From assembly GCA_023159155.1 (NCBI GenBank), contig JAJNNX010000005.1:620001-684000 (forward strand): a DNA stretch of 64,000 bases. The letters are read 5' to 3'. A program made the position numbers and the translations under genes. The notes under the pieces were generated by a model. The model did no database searches and was not told where the DNA came from. It saw only the letters and a program-made list of their open reading frames with translations. Origin of the DNA: Ustulina deusta. Lineage: Eukaryota > Ascomycota > Sordariomycetes > Xylariales > Xylariaceae. Shown here one piece after another: positions 34,185 to 47,658 of this stretch; the first letter of the stretch is position 1, and each line of letters opens with the position of its first letter.

Positions 34185-35915
34185 ATGCTTCCGAATCCTT
34201 TGAACCATGCTAGGTAAGCAGACCTGACCTTTTTCATCACGATCGCCGCTAGCAACCCACTCCAATCTCATCTACCCGCTTGCTCTCACGCTCTTCATTA
34301 TTCCACTGCCGCTACGTTATGTATCAAGGCCTACATTGTTAGGATTCACGTCACAAAACATTCCATCGCCTTCCCTTATCATGCCTTCGTTCTTCTTGGT
34401 ATTATCGTTCCTTGCCACCCTGTTCCTGATATGGGCTTGCTGACTATGAGAATATAGCATGGTGCTTAGAGAGCCCACCGACTTCTCCGCTGAGAGCAGC
34501 ACTACACACCACACATATGAGGCTGGTCACCAAGATATCCAGGCTCATACAAGATTCGCCCTAGAGAATACTCCCAACACACCTTTGCCGATGGTTCATC
34601 CAACCCAGCTTGGGCAGCCAGAATCCATAGCACCTAATGTCCTGAATTCTATCAACACGGCTCCCATGATGTTCTATACTCCAACTCAGGTTGGACAATA
34701 TGGACTTATGGCACCTAATGCACCGGATTTGAACAATATGGCCCCCATCATGTCCTACGCTCCAACCCAAGCTCAGCAACCTGAATATATGGCGCCTAGT
34801 GCCCATAACTTCGACATCACGTCCCACCCGACTTTTCAATTTCATGTCCCAACCCAGGTCAGTACTATGTATTCTCTAACATCTCATTTCAACGTGTCTC
34901 TGCTAACTCTTGTTTCCGAAATAGGCACCGACTTACGCTGCGCCATATTTCGGCTCCGTACCGAGCTCTGTAGGCTACTTGACCGGCATGCCCCAGTCAT
35001 CGCATCCCAGCATTTCCGCAGGACAGACCAGGATGGGCTAGAATCCCCCTGTCTTCCAGCAAAACATGCTCATGCAGAACAACAGCTTGAACGAAGTCAA
35101 CGGTGAACAACATGGTAGTGATGAGCGCCCGCGCAAGAGGACCAAGAAAGTCAAAGACCCGAAGAGAGTCGGGAAGCCAAACAGTTTCATGTGTTACCGA
35201 AGGGCTCATTCGCAACAAGTCAGGGCTGAAATACCTGGTATTACAAACGGGCAAATCTGTAAGAGAGCTAATCTTTCATCTGTCTTCACCTATGGATGTT
35301 GGTAAACTAACTTGATCTGTGTCATCAGCTTCTGTTCTCGCTACAAGATGGCACGCCCTGTCGGATGCCGAGCAGCAGCAATGGAAAGACCAGGCAGCCA
35401 GGCTCGCTAGTGGCCAAGATCAACTTGCTTCTCTTTCATCGCCACAACCCGAGGCAGGTCGTCAACAGGCCAGCGAACCAGAACCACAACAACCACAGGA
35501 GCAGCAACTGGCAACCCAGCACGCACAGGAAGTCCCGAACAATCTTTCCATAGCTGGTGCCGTGGCCGGAGAGAACACCTTGAACCCGAATGCATTTATC
35601 AATTATGTGGTTGCTGAAGATATCTTTGGCTTGAATGCTGAGAATACTCCCATCGACCAGAACATCTTTGCAACAAACTTCGACGACAATGCCAATGCCC
35701 AGGGCGCCAAAGAACCGCCCGGCGTGGAACGAGATGTCGAGAATGTTTCTGGCGCAGATCCAGTTGATTCCAATCTTCCCAGCCAATTTATTACCGAGGG
35801 ACTAGATCTTGATCAAGATATTTTCTCAGATCTGGCCCTGGATTTGAATGACCTTGGTGGAAATCTATCTGGCCAGAACGACGATAATTGGAACTTCGAC
35901 CTAGGTGGCAACTAG
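34185..35915 (+). pseudogene. HMG-box (MATA-HMG-like) transcription factor with in-frame TAG
   Basis: Exons 34185-34213, 34458-34857, 34925-35258 and 35329-35915 join in phase (introns 244, 67 and 70 bp) to 450 codons. Residues about 225-290 form an HMG box: RVGKPNSFMCYRRAHSQQV, IPGITNGQISSVLATRWHAL, then EQQQWKDQAARL, rebuilt across intron 3. This is the sequence-specific DNA-binding type seen in MAT1-2-like regulators. The N-terminus has degenerate Pro/Gln/Met repeats (PTQ..QPEYMAP) and the C-terminus is Gln- then Asp/Asn-rich, suggesting an activation domain. Codon 182 is TAG (35039-35041), where CAG would fit GQTRMGQNPPVF. The stop lies before the HMG box. A 72-nt segment from GTAGGC (about 34970) to GGGCTAG could instead be an in-frame intron that removes the stop, so the gene may still work. 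Confidence 0.65.
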
Positions 35916-36846
35916 GTGATGCGGAACGGGAGTAATGTACTACATCGATCGCTACACTACTGAACCTTGAATGTTGTTACGTCGGGCTACTGGACTGCTT
36001 ACAACTGGTTCTACGTGTGGTTATAGTTGGGATTGTAACACTAAGAAGCTCTAGTACTCATGTATTACCGGGGTTTTGATGTATTGGCGATGGAGAGATT
36101 TTGAGGACCCGGCCGGGTTACTCGAGGGTATGAGTTAATACTGGCAGACTTGGAGTGATATCAAGGGCTTGGTAATGAGGAAATGCGGGACGTTGACAAG
36201 GATGATGTTGACGAGGACGATGATGGTAATGATAATGGTAATACCAATTAATGGCAACGATAATAGTAATGATAATATTGCTCCCCGACACTGGTTTTTT
36301 AATGTTTGGGATTTGTGTCTGTCACCTTTGTAGTTGTATCTTCGCCTATCTTAAGTCTGGCAAAGTGGTTAGAAAGCCCGGGGATATTGTTATCACCCGT
36401 TAGCTCATCAGAACCCGCACGTGTAGTCGGCCGAAAGTCCGCAGCGCACCACATGTTCACCAGCTGTGCTGACTCTACCTATAAGCTGTCAGACACTGCG
36501 TTATTTGGCCAATTGGGGATTGATAATGTTCTTGTTGCAGAAGATTCTCTCCACACTTCAAAGCTACTATAAAACATGTGACGCAAGCTTACCGCCTTCC
36601 ATAAGTATAGCCCATGTATCTAACATCTTGGATGTTATTGTCACAGTCCCTATATAGACTGCAGACGAGGTCAAGCTCCCGACTTGACTACGTTCTACTT
36701 TTGGTAGTGTTACGGTATGGTGCTGCAGTTCTGTTCCGCGACAGTTATAATGGATGCTTATACGTGTCAATATGCTTCATGGGTTTTTAGCGGAGAACCT
36801 AAGGGCATCCATCTCTGAAGAATAGTGAAAATACACAAACCCACCC
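35916..36846. other. Intergenic
   Basis: 3' flank of the HMG gene and of the minus-strand STAND-like gene. A GATGATGGTAATGATAATGG-type trinucleotide stretch lies at 36200-36275. No supported gene. Confidence 0.4.
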
Positions 36847-38636
36847 TCACATACGTTGTCCCTGTTCCAGTGTCCAAAACACAATGCTTTCCTTCTTCGT
36901 TTGGTCTATTTCATCGTGCTGCTCTTCAGCCCTCCAGTCAACACCATTCACAACTGCCAAAATTCGTACCCGTACTCTCAGCCTCTCATCCTCAACTAAC
37001 TTCACCAAAAACTTCAAGAGCGTCTTTCGGTGGAGATTCCTAGATTCGTGTCCTCGGCACTGATCCAAGCGGTCAAGTATTATCCAAACGGTCTTTGACG
37101 AATCGAACAAGTTCAATACTCTAAGAGCCACCTTGCCGAGCGACTCTTGGATGATATGTGGCTTAGACCCTGTACGAATCGCGTTCTTATAACTTTGAAG
37201 CTCTGCCTGCAATTCGGCATATTGTTTCTCATCCCGGAGCGCATGTCGATTCATGCTCAACAGACGGAATATCAAAGAAGACGCGACGTGGTCAAAGGTG
37301 TCATCCACTGTCCGGGTTCCAAGTATGTAGAACACGCAAGGGTCCTTTCGTTTGGGCATCCCACATTCCGCAATGAAGTCTAGCGCAACTGGCGACAACC
37401 AGCAGTGTGTTGCCTGCCTAACTCTATTATGACCAATCATGAGTAAAATGCGAGAGCCGACCGAGGTGCGCCACGACTGGAACTTCTGATGGTTCCTGAC
37501 GGAGGCGAGGGGGTCTCTTGGTGTTGGTTGGCGAGAGTACCAATCGTTGAACTCCGCTACAATATTGCCGCGGTGCTTTTTCAAGTTGGCAAGTTCGGCC
37601 TCGGAGGAATGAGAGTCAAGTTTCAATAACCTGCCTATCAGCTCCAATTTTTGCCCGTCGAGTCCGCGTTGTAATTCTTTTGTCATGTGTTAATATTGAC
37701 GAGAACAATGCTAGAGAAGCTATGAACTTGCCCCCAACCTGCCTACTTAGACCTTCAACGGTGACGATTAGATTCTTCTTCGACCTGGGGGTAGTTTCTT
37801 GCAAACTCACGCTCTATCTTTTTAGCTTGCTCTGTTTTTTGGGGAGTCAGTAAAGTCTATCTTCAGCTCCCAGGGATACTCTCACCTTCATTGAGCCTTT
37901 TGACATCAGCAACGTTCTTATTTAGTAGTTCTTCGCACACGAGTCGAACATTCACTATCGCTTGCTCAACTCCTGACACTTTCTCATCTAGGGACGTCGA
38001 ATGACCCATCGCTTTGAGCCAGCGGGCTAGGACATACAAATTTCAGTCTGGAGTTCCGAATCAACGGGGATGTTTGGCAAAGCAACTCACAGAAACTACC
38101 CTTGGTGTAAAAGGTTACCGCCGCAATGCAAAACTCAATAAAACAATCATATGCGTCAATGATAGTTAATTTCAGTCGCTCATCGGGCTCACCATTTTTC
38201 TGGTAGATACGCTGGTATGTTTCGATTCCTGGAAGCCGGGCTTGGATAGACTTCAATGTGGCACAGATCTGGCTCTCCATTTTTTCTCGGTTTTTCGCAA
38301 CCTACGCGGATCATCAACAAACCAGGTTTTCTTTTGCTATGGGCAGCCATAACCTCATACCGTAAACACGAAGGCTATTGTTCCGATTGCAATTCCGGAA
38401 AATGGGCTCCCAACATCCTTAACGATGTCTAGGATTGGGGCGATATCCGACCAGGCTATTGCGGCCGAATTTACAAGCTTTGTTGCCTTCCCAGCAATCT
38501 TTGCGACTCCGTGATCATTTCTGACCTCAAACTCCCTCTCTGCAGCTACTGTGGTGTACCAGAAGCTTTCAAAGGCGTCCTTAGTGTCAAGTTCGAAAGC
38601 TGATCTCTCTTGCTGCGAGAATTTCGAATTCTTCAT
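36847..38636 (-). CDS. Fungal STAND/NLR-like protein lacking C-terminal repeats
   Basis: Five exons, 38636-38361, 38301-38091, 38026-37886, 37831-37811 (21 bp) and 37676-36847, join in phase to 492 aa. The N-terminal helical domain (DAFESFWYTTVAAEREFEV ... SGIAIGTIAFVFTVAKNRE ... CFIEFCIAAVTFYTKGSF) is of the kind found at the front of fungal STAND proteins. The second half looks like a NACHT-type NTPase core: SRILLMIGHNRVRQAT, HCWLSPVALDFI, a CVFYI strand and a Walker-B-like VWIILDRLDQC. A classical GxxxxGK[ST] P-loop is absent. No ankyrin, WD or TPR repeats follow, and the protein ends at GQRM. Fungal STAND proteins act in non-self recognition and regulated cell death; that role here is inferred. 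The 21-bp exon and 134-bp intron 4 are the least certain parts of the model. Confidence 0.7.
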
Positions 38637-39701
38637 GGACTGCTCCCGCAGCTGACTTTGATTTTGTTCTGATTTGCTAAGCTTTTCACTAAAACTTTAC
38701 GTCAAAGGTTGCTCCGTTGATAGCGATAAGGAAGAGATAATATACTTGGGTTCGGCGGTTGACGGCCGTGTGTCGCCAGAGGTAATGACCAGATGGACCA
38801 TCTTCTAAGAGAGTGCAGAAGGCTTTTACAGGTGTTGATCTGTACGATGGTGGCAGACCAGGATAGACGATGAGGATTCACGGCTAAATCCACCGTGGGA
38901 GTGCAACCTTGCAAAACTTGGGAAATATCACCGCAAAAGCTTGCACTCAGCGCATTGATGCCCAAGAGCTTTCTGCGGAGGTATTAGATAGAATATATTT
39001 ACTCTGACCTGTGATGTACGAACTTGGGGAATAGCCGGTGTCGTTGGCGATGCTGTAGTGGAATTAGTTTCAAGGTTCTAGTTTGAATATAGCACACCCG
39101 CAAGAATTTGTGATGAGGGGTATCATAGACACGGTTCCTACTGACTGCTTACAGCCACTCATTCAGTAGCTTTGCATTGCAGGTCAGTATGGCCGAGGAC
39201 CACGCTGATACGCAGATGAATCGCTACTACCGTAACCAACCGGGCTGCTTACTACCGTGGAGTAACCAGAATGCTACGTGCGATAATCAAAAACCAGTCA
39301 GAAGATAGACCGTAACGCTAAGATGCTACCCCATTGCAACCATTTTTTTGACACTTTGACAGGATCCGTGCAGAAATGCTGAAAACCCGCATGAAACGTG
39401 TGTCAGACTGCAGATATATTGATTTATCCTTGTTTTCTAAGAGATATATATAGCAACAGTTCAATTTCAGCTCGGCAAGCCCGGAAAATGAAGAGGGGTC
39501 GAGTTCCTTCAGCGTAATGTTGACGACGTCTGACCGACCGCCGTTGGACATGTCTGGTTCCTACTATGGACAGCGATAGTATAACAAGACTCCCGTTTAT
39601 ACAACCCTTCTAACGTCTGGTCAAGTCTCTAATTGCCTCCTAACGCCCTTTGCTTCCAACCCTAATACATGATCCATTGCTAAGAATTGCATATACCGCT
39701 A
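38637..39701. other. Divergent intergenic region
   Basis: Promoter space between the minus-strand STAND-like gene and the plus-strand AAA ATPase gene. No supported coding sequence. Confidence 0.4.
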
Positions 39702-41617
39702 ATGACTATGGGGGATGCACAAGAGGACCCTCTGGTGTTGGTGAGTCCCACGAAGTCGCTAGTCCGATACTTGGCGAATCTGACAGGCAAAAGAGGTTGG
39801 TGGCGCAGCTTGAATCTCTGGAAAAGAGATGTGTTGAGCTCGAAGCAAGGTGTAATAAATTGGAAGCCCCAAGTAGCGCTGCGACGGTAGTGACTGCTAC
39901 GTCTGTTGTTGTTGATAAACAGACCAAAGACCCCGAGGTAAGGAGTCACTCCTTTCAGAGGACTAGAATGAGCGCGCTTCCCTTTTCATTAGCCCACGTA
40001 CTCCGCCGGACGAGTGTCGAATGGCGATCAAGTACGACTCTACGTATTTTTATGCGCTGGATTTCGCATCATAATAATAACGACCCTTTGTAGAAAGAAA
40101 ACAAAGGTCCTCCCTCGAGAGTCAAGGTAATCATCAGCAAGAGGGACAATGAGGGCGAGCCTATTGAATCCGAAGGAGAGCTGCCAACGACGAAAGAGGA
40201 AGATACCAGCACACACGCATTCGTTTTGAAGAGGATTATTTTTGACAGCACCTCTAGGAGGGACAATGAATCCGAGATCAACATAACCAACCCAGATCTC
40301 TGGAACTTGTTGAAGATGCATCTCCGATGGTATCCATACCACATCTTCAGCGACTCGCCAGTTACTCTGTCTTCGCCATATGAGCCTATTGTCTTTTCCT
40401 GGGATCAGCTTCTTGAAGTGGCTTCCAGTCCTGGAGCGGATAGCGATAGACAGGCCAAGGATGATCTGAAGCTTCTCCTGGACACCATTTCAGGTGGCTC
40501 GTCCGGTGATGAGAAGCTTGACAAATTCTTTAAGATAAGAGACAACTACAAAAACCAACAGCAAGAGACAATTCAGTTCGATGATTTGTGGACCATATTC
40601 CCCCCAGGGACTTTGATATATGGCAAGCCGTTCCAGAACGAGGACCAAGTATTTGTGGTGAGAGATAACAACATGACTTGGCCAAAATGGAACGATGACA
40701 CCAGTGAACACTTCCCATGGGCGCTTGAGGCTTGGTCATATGACTGGAAGGAGGGCTCATTCGGACGAAGTAGCTTTATCTTGAGCTTCGAACACTTCGA
40801 TGGGCACCGACCCGTCACAGCCTTGAAATATTACCCTTTCAAGATGCATAAGGACCGTGAGGCGGTTCAATCCAAACTGATCGAACGAGGAAAGCTTTTC
40901 CAACAGTATTGTAACGCCAAGGATGAGTCGCGGATGTTCGATTACAAGGGCGACGCAATTCCCGAGAAGAAGGGCTTCTCCGGGATGAAAGGCGACGAGG
41001 TTAGTTGTACCCAAAGAGACTTAATCGGATCGTATGCTAACCTATACACAGACAGACAATCAGCATGACTCTCACAGCTCATCAGACTATGATTTCAGCT
41101 TTTTCCGTCGTTTCATGTTCCGAAATTCACGTAGAGACGTGCTTCCAAACGCCAATTCTTCTCGTGTACGTACTCCCTGCTAGGAAAGAGCACGGGTGCG
41201 GACTGACCCATCAGTAGGTAGACGGCAGGGTGATGGTTGACTATGCGTCGTTTTACCAGTACGGGTCAACTAATGGACGCAATGGTCCTTTGTCACGAAG
41301 CGAAACAGGACCAGAATGCGGATGCTCAGATTGCCAAGGTAACGAAGCTTTGGCAGAAAGATACAGGACACGTTTTGATAGGATGCCAAAAAATCAGGAT
41401 TGGGAGGACGAGCAATATCTCCTTTGCCCTCCAAGGGTCCTCGGATACATTCTTGCGGAGAAACAGTGGGCACAACTACAGGTCACCCATCTCAAGGTAA
41501 TCCCCCATGGCGATGACCAGAATGCTTGGAGTTCTCGGTTGAAACTCGCCGATGAGGACTCGAAGAATTTGCTTTTCGATCTTGTGAGATGTCATATATC
41601 TTTAGAGACGCGGGAAA
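39702..41617 (+). pseudogene. AAA ATPase, 5' half (DUF7025-like domain), cut by transposon insertion
   Basis: Exons 39702-39740, 39794-39937, 40094-40999, 41052-41165 and 41218-41617 join in phase. A coiled coil (RLVAQLESLEKRCVELEARC) is followed by the conserved region that precedes AAA modules in a large fungal family: LWNLLKMHLRWYP, LWTIFPPGTLIYGKPFQ, a DWKEGSFGRSSFILSFEHF box, and YLLCPPRVLGYILAEKQWAQ before LLFDLVRCHISLETRE. Family members continue at once into VDDIVPGKGKGL-type sequence and a Walker A loop; here the frame runs into the LINE tail and stops at TGA 41623-41625, leaving at most a 536-aa protein with no ATPase domain. The missing part lies at 60336-61285. With the insert and one duplicated copy removed, both halves share one open frame of 788 codons, so no other lesion is visible. 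The first exon is the least certain. Confidence 0.85.
41604..41617. repeat. Left 14-bp target-site duplication of the LINE
   Basis: AGAGACGCGGGAAA, identical to 60322-60335. Together the two copies bracket the whole transposon island and mark the original insertion point inside exon 5 of the AAA ATPase gene. Confidence 0.9.
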
Positions 41618-41634
41618 TTGATTGATTGATTGAT
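41618..41634. repeat. (TTGA)n tail of the LINE
   Basis: Four tandem TTGA units directly beside the TSD. On the minus strand this is a (TCAA)n tail, typical of simple-repeat 3' ends in fungal LINEs. Confidence 0.75.
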
Positions 41635-44600
41635 TCTGTTTAACGTTGGTACGGGGCGAAAATACTACTTTGTAGACTTCCCTAGGGGTATAAAACGTGG
41701 CAAGCTTTATTTATTATATTATATATTCTATATTAAATATTATTATAGATATAATGCCAGATTATGTTTTGTAAGCTTAATATTTTAATGCTTATAGTTG
41801 CTACAACTTAATCTTCCAAGCTAAAAGCTATGCTTTTTGTTTTTAAGCTAGGTTTTCTAGTAGTATTAGTAAGTTCTAGCTTTTGCTATTTTTTTTATAA
41901 GTTTAAGTTAGTATATTTATTAAAGTAAATAGTTATTTAGTACTATTATTATAGCTTATTTTTATTATTTTATATTTTATATATGTTTTAGGTTTTTTGA
42001 TTTTTTGTTATTATTATTATTATTTAAACGCTATAATTTTATTATTTTAAAAAAAGTTAATAATTGTATGCTTTTGTTTTTTAAGCCGCTAAAGCTTAAA
42101 GTAGAACTATTTTTAGTTTTTTTTTTTAGTTTTTTTTTTTTATAAGTTTTTATTTTTTTTTTTACGTTTTTTTTTAAGCAGTACTACTTTTTTTTTAGCT
42201 AAAAAAGTAAGCATATTTTATTATAGTAGCCTATTGCTTAATAAAACTTTTAAAAAACTATAAAATATTTAACTAGCTAGACTTAATATTTATATTTATT
42301 TATTATATTTTTTAGCTCTAGTTTATATAGTTTTGCTAGCTAGCTATTTATTAATTATTTTATATTATTATATTTTTTATTTAGTTTAAATAGCTTAAGC
42401 TATTTATTTTTATAAATTTTTATAATTTTGTAATAAATTATATATTCTAGGCTTTTTTTAAATATTCTTTTAAAATAAAAAATATAAATATAATAAATTT
42501 TTATATTATTATAGTTAAATTTATTATAGTACTATTTATAGTTTTTATAAACTACTATAATATTTAAATATTAGCTTAAAATCTTTTAAAATAAATATAG
42601 TATTTCTAAGTATTTTTTTAGCTTATATTTAACTTTTATTACTAAAAAGCTGCTAAAAATATTAATATTTTTATTTTTAAGCTAGTTTTTTATTATTTGC
42701 CTAACTTTTAGTTTAGTGTTATGCTTTAGGCCAGCTACTATAAATATTATATTAAAGTTTTAAAATCTTTTTTTTGTTTTAAGTTTTGTTTAAATATTTG
42801 TTTATTTATTACTTTTAATATTATAATGCTTTAAGCTTTAGTATATTTTAATATTATAACGTTTAATTAGTTTATAAATTTTTATAAAAACTTATTATAA
42901 TATTATTAGAATATTTTTTTAGGCGTTTTATAATATTACTATATTATTTATATAAAAAATTATAATAGTATTATTTAAATATTATTTTAAAGTTTTTTAA
43001 AGTTTTTTTAATACTTTTAAAGCTTTTATATTAAATACTACTTTATAAAAATCTAAGCTTGCTTAGTTTTTTATAATTAATATTTATTTTTTATATATAG
43101 TATATTTATATTTTAAGCTATTTTTAGTTTTTAATCTATTTAAAAAAATTATAATATTAAATATTAATTAGTTAGCGAACTATTTTTTAAATTCTTTTAT
43201 TACTATTTTTTTATTAATGCTTATAGTTAGGTTAGCTTTTAAACTTTTTAAGTACTTAAATAAATATAATATTATTTTTTTAATATTTAGTATAAAACTG
43301 GCTATTATTTGTAAGTTTATATAAACATATTATTAATTATTGGCTTTTTTGCTTTATTAGATTATTTTTAGTGCTGTTCGGAATACTAATAAATAGGTTT
43401 TATAAACTATTTTAATCTTAAAAACATATCTATTTCTAGTTTGTTTTAGGGCTATATTTATTATTAAGATTTTATTAGCTATAAAAAAACATATTTAAAA
43501 AATATTTTCTATATTAGTAGTACTCCTTTTGCTATTTTTAGTAGTGCTTATTAGACTATTTATATATAGTTTCCTAGCTTTGTACTAATTGTTTAGTATT
43601 AGCTATTTATTGTTTTGCTTGCTAGTTTTTTTTGTTTTTTATATTAGGTTTTATATTTATATAAAAATACTAATAATAAAACCAAATTAATTATTTTTTA
43701 AAATCTTATAGCTAGGAGGCCTTATATTACTACTAAAATAGCTTTAATATAATTAGCTATTTTTGTTCTTTTGGCTGCTTTTTCTTTTACATACTAGTAG
43801 AACTATAGTTTTTTATCTAGGTATACGCCTAGCCAGAGCAGTACTAAAGTTTGTTTAGGTTTAAAAAAGTTATTTAATAGAACTAATATAATTCGGGTGC
43901 TATTTTTAAGCTTAATAATAAAATTAGCTCTAGTTTAGCTTTTTATAAAATAAATAGCTTTTATTTTTTTAGAAATAAATGCTATTTTATTAGTTTATTT
44001 ATATTTTAAAATCTTATTTACTTATTTTTTAGCTTTTTTAGTGCTTTATTCTAAAGTTTTTTTTATAGTTAGCACTACTACATTATTAGCGTAGCCCTAT
44101 CTACTTAGGTTTTTTTTTACTAGTTTATATAAATATAATATATAAAGTATTAATAATATTAAAAAATTTTATAGTATACTATAATTAGCTATTTTTAGTA
44201 TTATTGCTATATTTTCTAAATATATAGTAATTATTTATTTTATTAAAAAGCTTTTTATAATTTTTATAACTAAAGCAGGCCAGCTCTATTTTATTATTCT
44301 AGTTATAAGTCTATTTTTTAATAAAATATTAAATATTTTTTATATATTTAGTATAACTAATATAGCTATTATTCTGTTTGTTAAAGCAAGCTTAATATTA
44401 TATACTAAGCTAATTATTAGATCTATTACTAATTTTTTAAGTATTACTTTAGTATATTATAAGCTTATTAAACCGGTTTAAAAAGCTATCTAGATTATTT
44501 ATTATATAATAAATCTTTTAAAGCTTTTGCTTATATATAAAAATAAAGCGATTAGTTTTTAAAATTTATATAATATAAAGTTAGTTTTGTTTACTTTTAA

Positions 44601-47600
44601 GAATAAAACTATACTAGCTTTTTTTTAAACTTTTAAAAAAATACTATATTTAAAGCATTTTTTTAGTAAGTTTTAATAATATTTTTTTATTATAAGCTAT
44701 ATTACAGTAAAATATTTTACTATTACTAGGTCTTTTTTTAATAATATTAATATTATTTTAGTAACATATTTCTGGGCTTTTTTTATAGTTATTTTATAGC
44801 TTTAAAAAAAATATGCTTAGTTTTTGGGTTTTAAAAGTTTAACTATTAATAAGTTGTTTTTTAAATTAAATCTTTTTAAAATACTTTAAATAAAATATTT
44901 GGTTTTTTATTTTATTTTAATTATTATTTTATTTCTATTTATAAATAGCAGCAAAATAATTATACCTTTTTGTTTGTATTAATTTATTATTTCTAGTAGC
45001 TTTTTGTCTAATTTTATATTATTAATTTAGTTTTTTTAATATTTTTTTTTGCTTTTCTAACCGTAATAAATAGTTCTTGCCAAATAACCTTTGCATTTTT
45101 AGTATTAAATAACCTTTTAAAGTTAGTTTATATTTTTATATATTTTATTGTTTATTATAGTACTACTTTTTTCTATTTCTATTTTTTTGTTCTAATAATC
45201 TTTATATATATTAATATTAAAATTATTAGTATTTTTATAACTTTTTTTATTTGCTTTGTACTAGTAGTTTTTTTTATATTTAGTAATATATTAGTTTTTA
45301 TATTAACTAGATCTTTTAGCTATACTAGTTTTTTATTTTTAATAAAGATTTTTATTGCTTTTTTTAAAAAATATATTAGGTTTTTTTAAAGTAGTATTAT
45401 TTATAATAGCCTATAGTCTAATAGGATTTCTAGCTTTTTAATTATTTAGTTTTTAATAAAAAATATATTTAAAAATAATATATTTATAATATACCTTATT
45501 TAATATATTAGCTTTTTTAATATATTTATAAAGTTTATTTTTATTTTAGCTAACTAGTTTATAACTTTTTATTTTTTATAAAATATTATAACTTTTAGTT
45601 TTTAATCCAAATATTTAACGTTTAGATCTTTTATTACTAGGTAATTTTTTAATAGTTCTAATATAATAATATATTTTACTACTATATTTATATTTAAAGC
45701 TTTATAATATACTAGCAGCTTATAGCTATTAATATTAAGCTATATTAAGTTTTTATAATAAATTAAAGCTTTTCTTTTTACTTTTAGTTTTTTTTATATT
45801 TTTATATATATTATAACTTTAAGCCTATTAATTTTTTAAATATTTTAAATATTTATTAGCCTAAAATTCTAATATTTTTAGTATATTTATATTTTTTTAA
45901 TTTTTTTTTATTAATTTATAGTTCTATAACTATTACTATATTTATATTTTTGTTTTAGTATTTCTATAAAAATACTAAATAGTTATCTGTTTTATATTTT
46001 ATATTATAGGCTGCTATATTTATTATTTTAGAGGCCTAAGCTAGGGTTTTTTTTTTATATTATTTAGTTATATTTTTGCTCCGCTATTTATTTGATTGTT
46101 TTTTAGTTTAATAGGTTCGCTAGGTTAGTTCTTTAGCTTTTTAGCTCTTTTTTAAAAGTTTTTTAGTATTTTAGCAAGTTATATAGTACTAGTTTATACT
46201 ACTTTTACTAGTCCTTGTATTTTTAAAAAAAAAACTAGTATTATATAAAAAAAAGTTATTAGACTTATAGTAGTAATTTTGTTTTTTATTTTATTATTTT
46301 CTGTTTTACTAAATATTAGCAAAGCTTTTTTATTATTATTATTACTTTATTGTTTTAGTTTTTCTATTATTATTGCTTTTTTTTTATAATAATAATTATT
46401 AATAAAAAGTTCTTATTATTATATTTTTTGTTTTTTATTTATTTTATAGCTTTTATTTTAGTTTATAATAAAAAGATCACTATACTATTTATTTTCCTAA
46501 GCTTTAATAAGTAGTTATTATAGTTTATTAAATAAAAACTATAATAGTTCGTATATTTTAGTAGTAATATATACTTTTTATTATTTATAAGGTTATAAAA
46601 GTTAATTTATATATTATAGTTTTTATATAATAGTTTTTTATTATAAAACTTTGCTATATAATATTTTTAGTATTTTAAGTTATAATAAATAATATAATTT
46701 TGTTTTTTTTTATAAGATAGCTCGCTAGCTAAAAATACCCTAAATTTTTATATAAGCTCTTTAAAAGCTACTACCTAAGTTGCTTTTTTTATTTATAAGT
46801 TAATATTTTTATATAATATATATATATTAATTAAAATAGTTCCTATTTATATTTTAATTTTTATAGCTACTATTTTTTAAATAATATTTATTAAAATATT
46901 TATAAAATAGTCTGTTATAAATAAAAGCACTTTTAAAACTATATAAACTATTTATTCTTTTAGTAGTTTTATTATATTAGTATATAAAGTCCGTTTAATA
47001 ATATTTATGTTTTATTTTTTAAGCAATTTATTTTTTGTTATAAAATTAATAGCTTTAATTGCCTATTTAGTTTTAATAAGTTAAATATTTTATATTATTT
47101 TAAGAAATAGTTATAAATTTTTAAATAATACTATTCTAGCTATATAAACTATTGCTTAGCAAAATTTTATTGCTTTATTACTTAAATAAACTAAAATATA
47201 AATATTTTTGTAAGTTTTTAAAAAAAATATTATTATACTAGCGTTATAAACAATATATATACTAGTTAATATTGAAAATACTATTTTTTAAGCTGGTTTA
47301 AAAAGAAATTTAGTGCTTTATTTAGTTATTTTTATATATAAGAATATTAATATTTAAAATATTAGTTGTTTTAATATTTTAGTTTATATTTATATATTAG
47401 CTAGGTATAAAAGTACTATAATATTACCCCTAGATTATATATATATTAACGTATTAAAATATTGCTTTAGGATTTTTATATATTCTTGGGCTATTTATTT
47501 ATAACTAATATAAATATTTTTTTAAAAAGATTAAACAAAATTATCTAGCACTATTACTAGTATTATTATAACTTTTCTATAGATTTTGTTTTTATAATCG

Positions 47601-47653
47601 ATCCAAGCATATTGCTTAGTTATTATATCTTAAAACAAAAAATCAAAATTATA

Positions 47654-47658
47654 GTTAT
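47654..47658. repeat. Left TSD (GTTAT) of the Ty3/gypsy element
   Basis: GTTAT lies directly before the left LTR and matches 52711-52715 directly after the right LTR. Confidence 0.85.
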
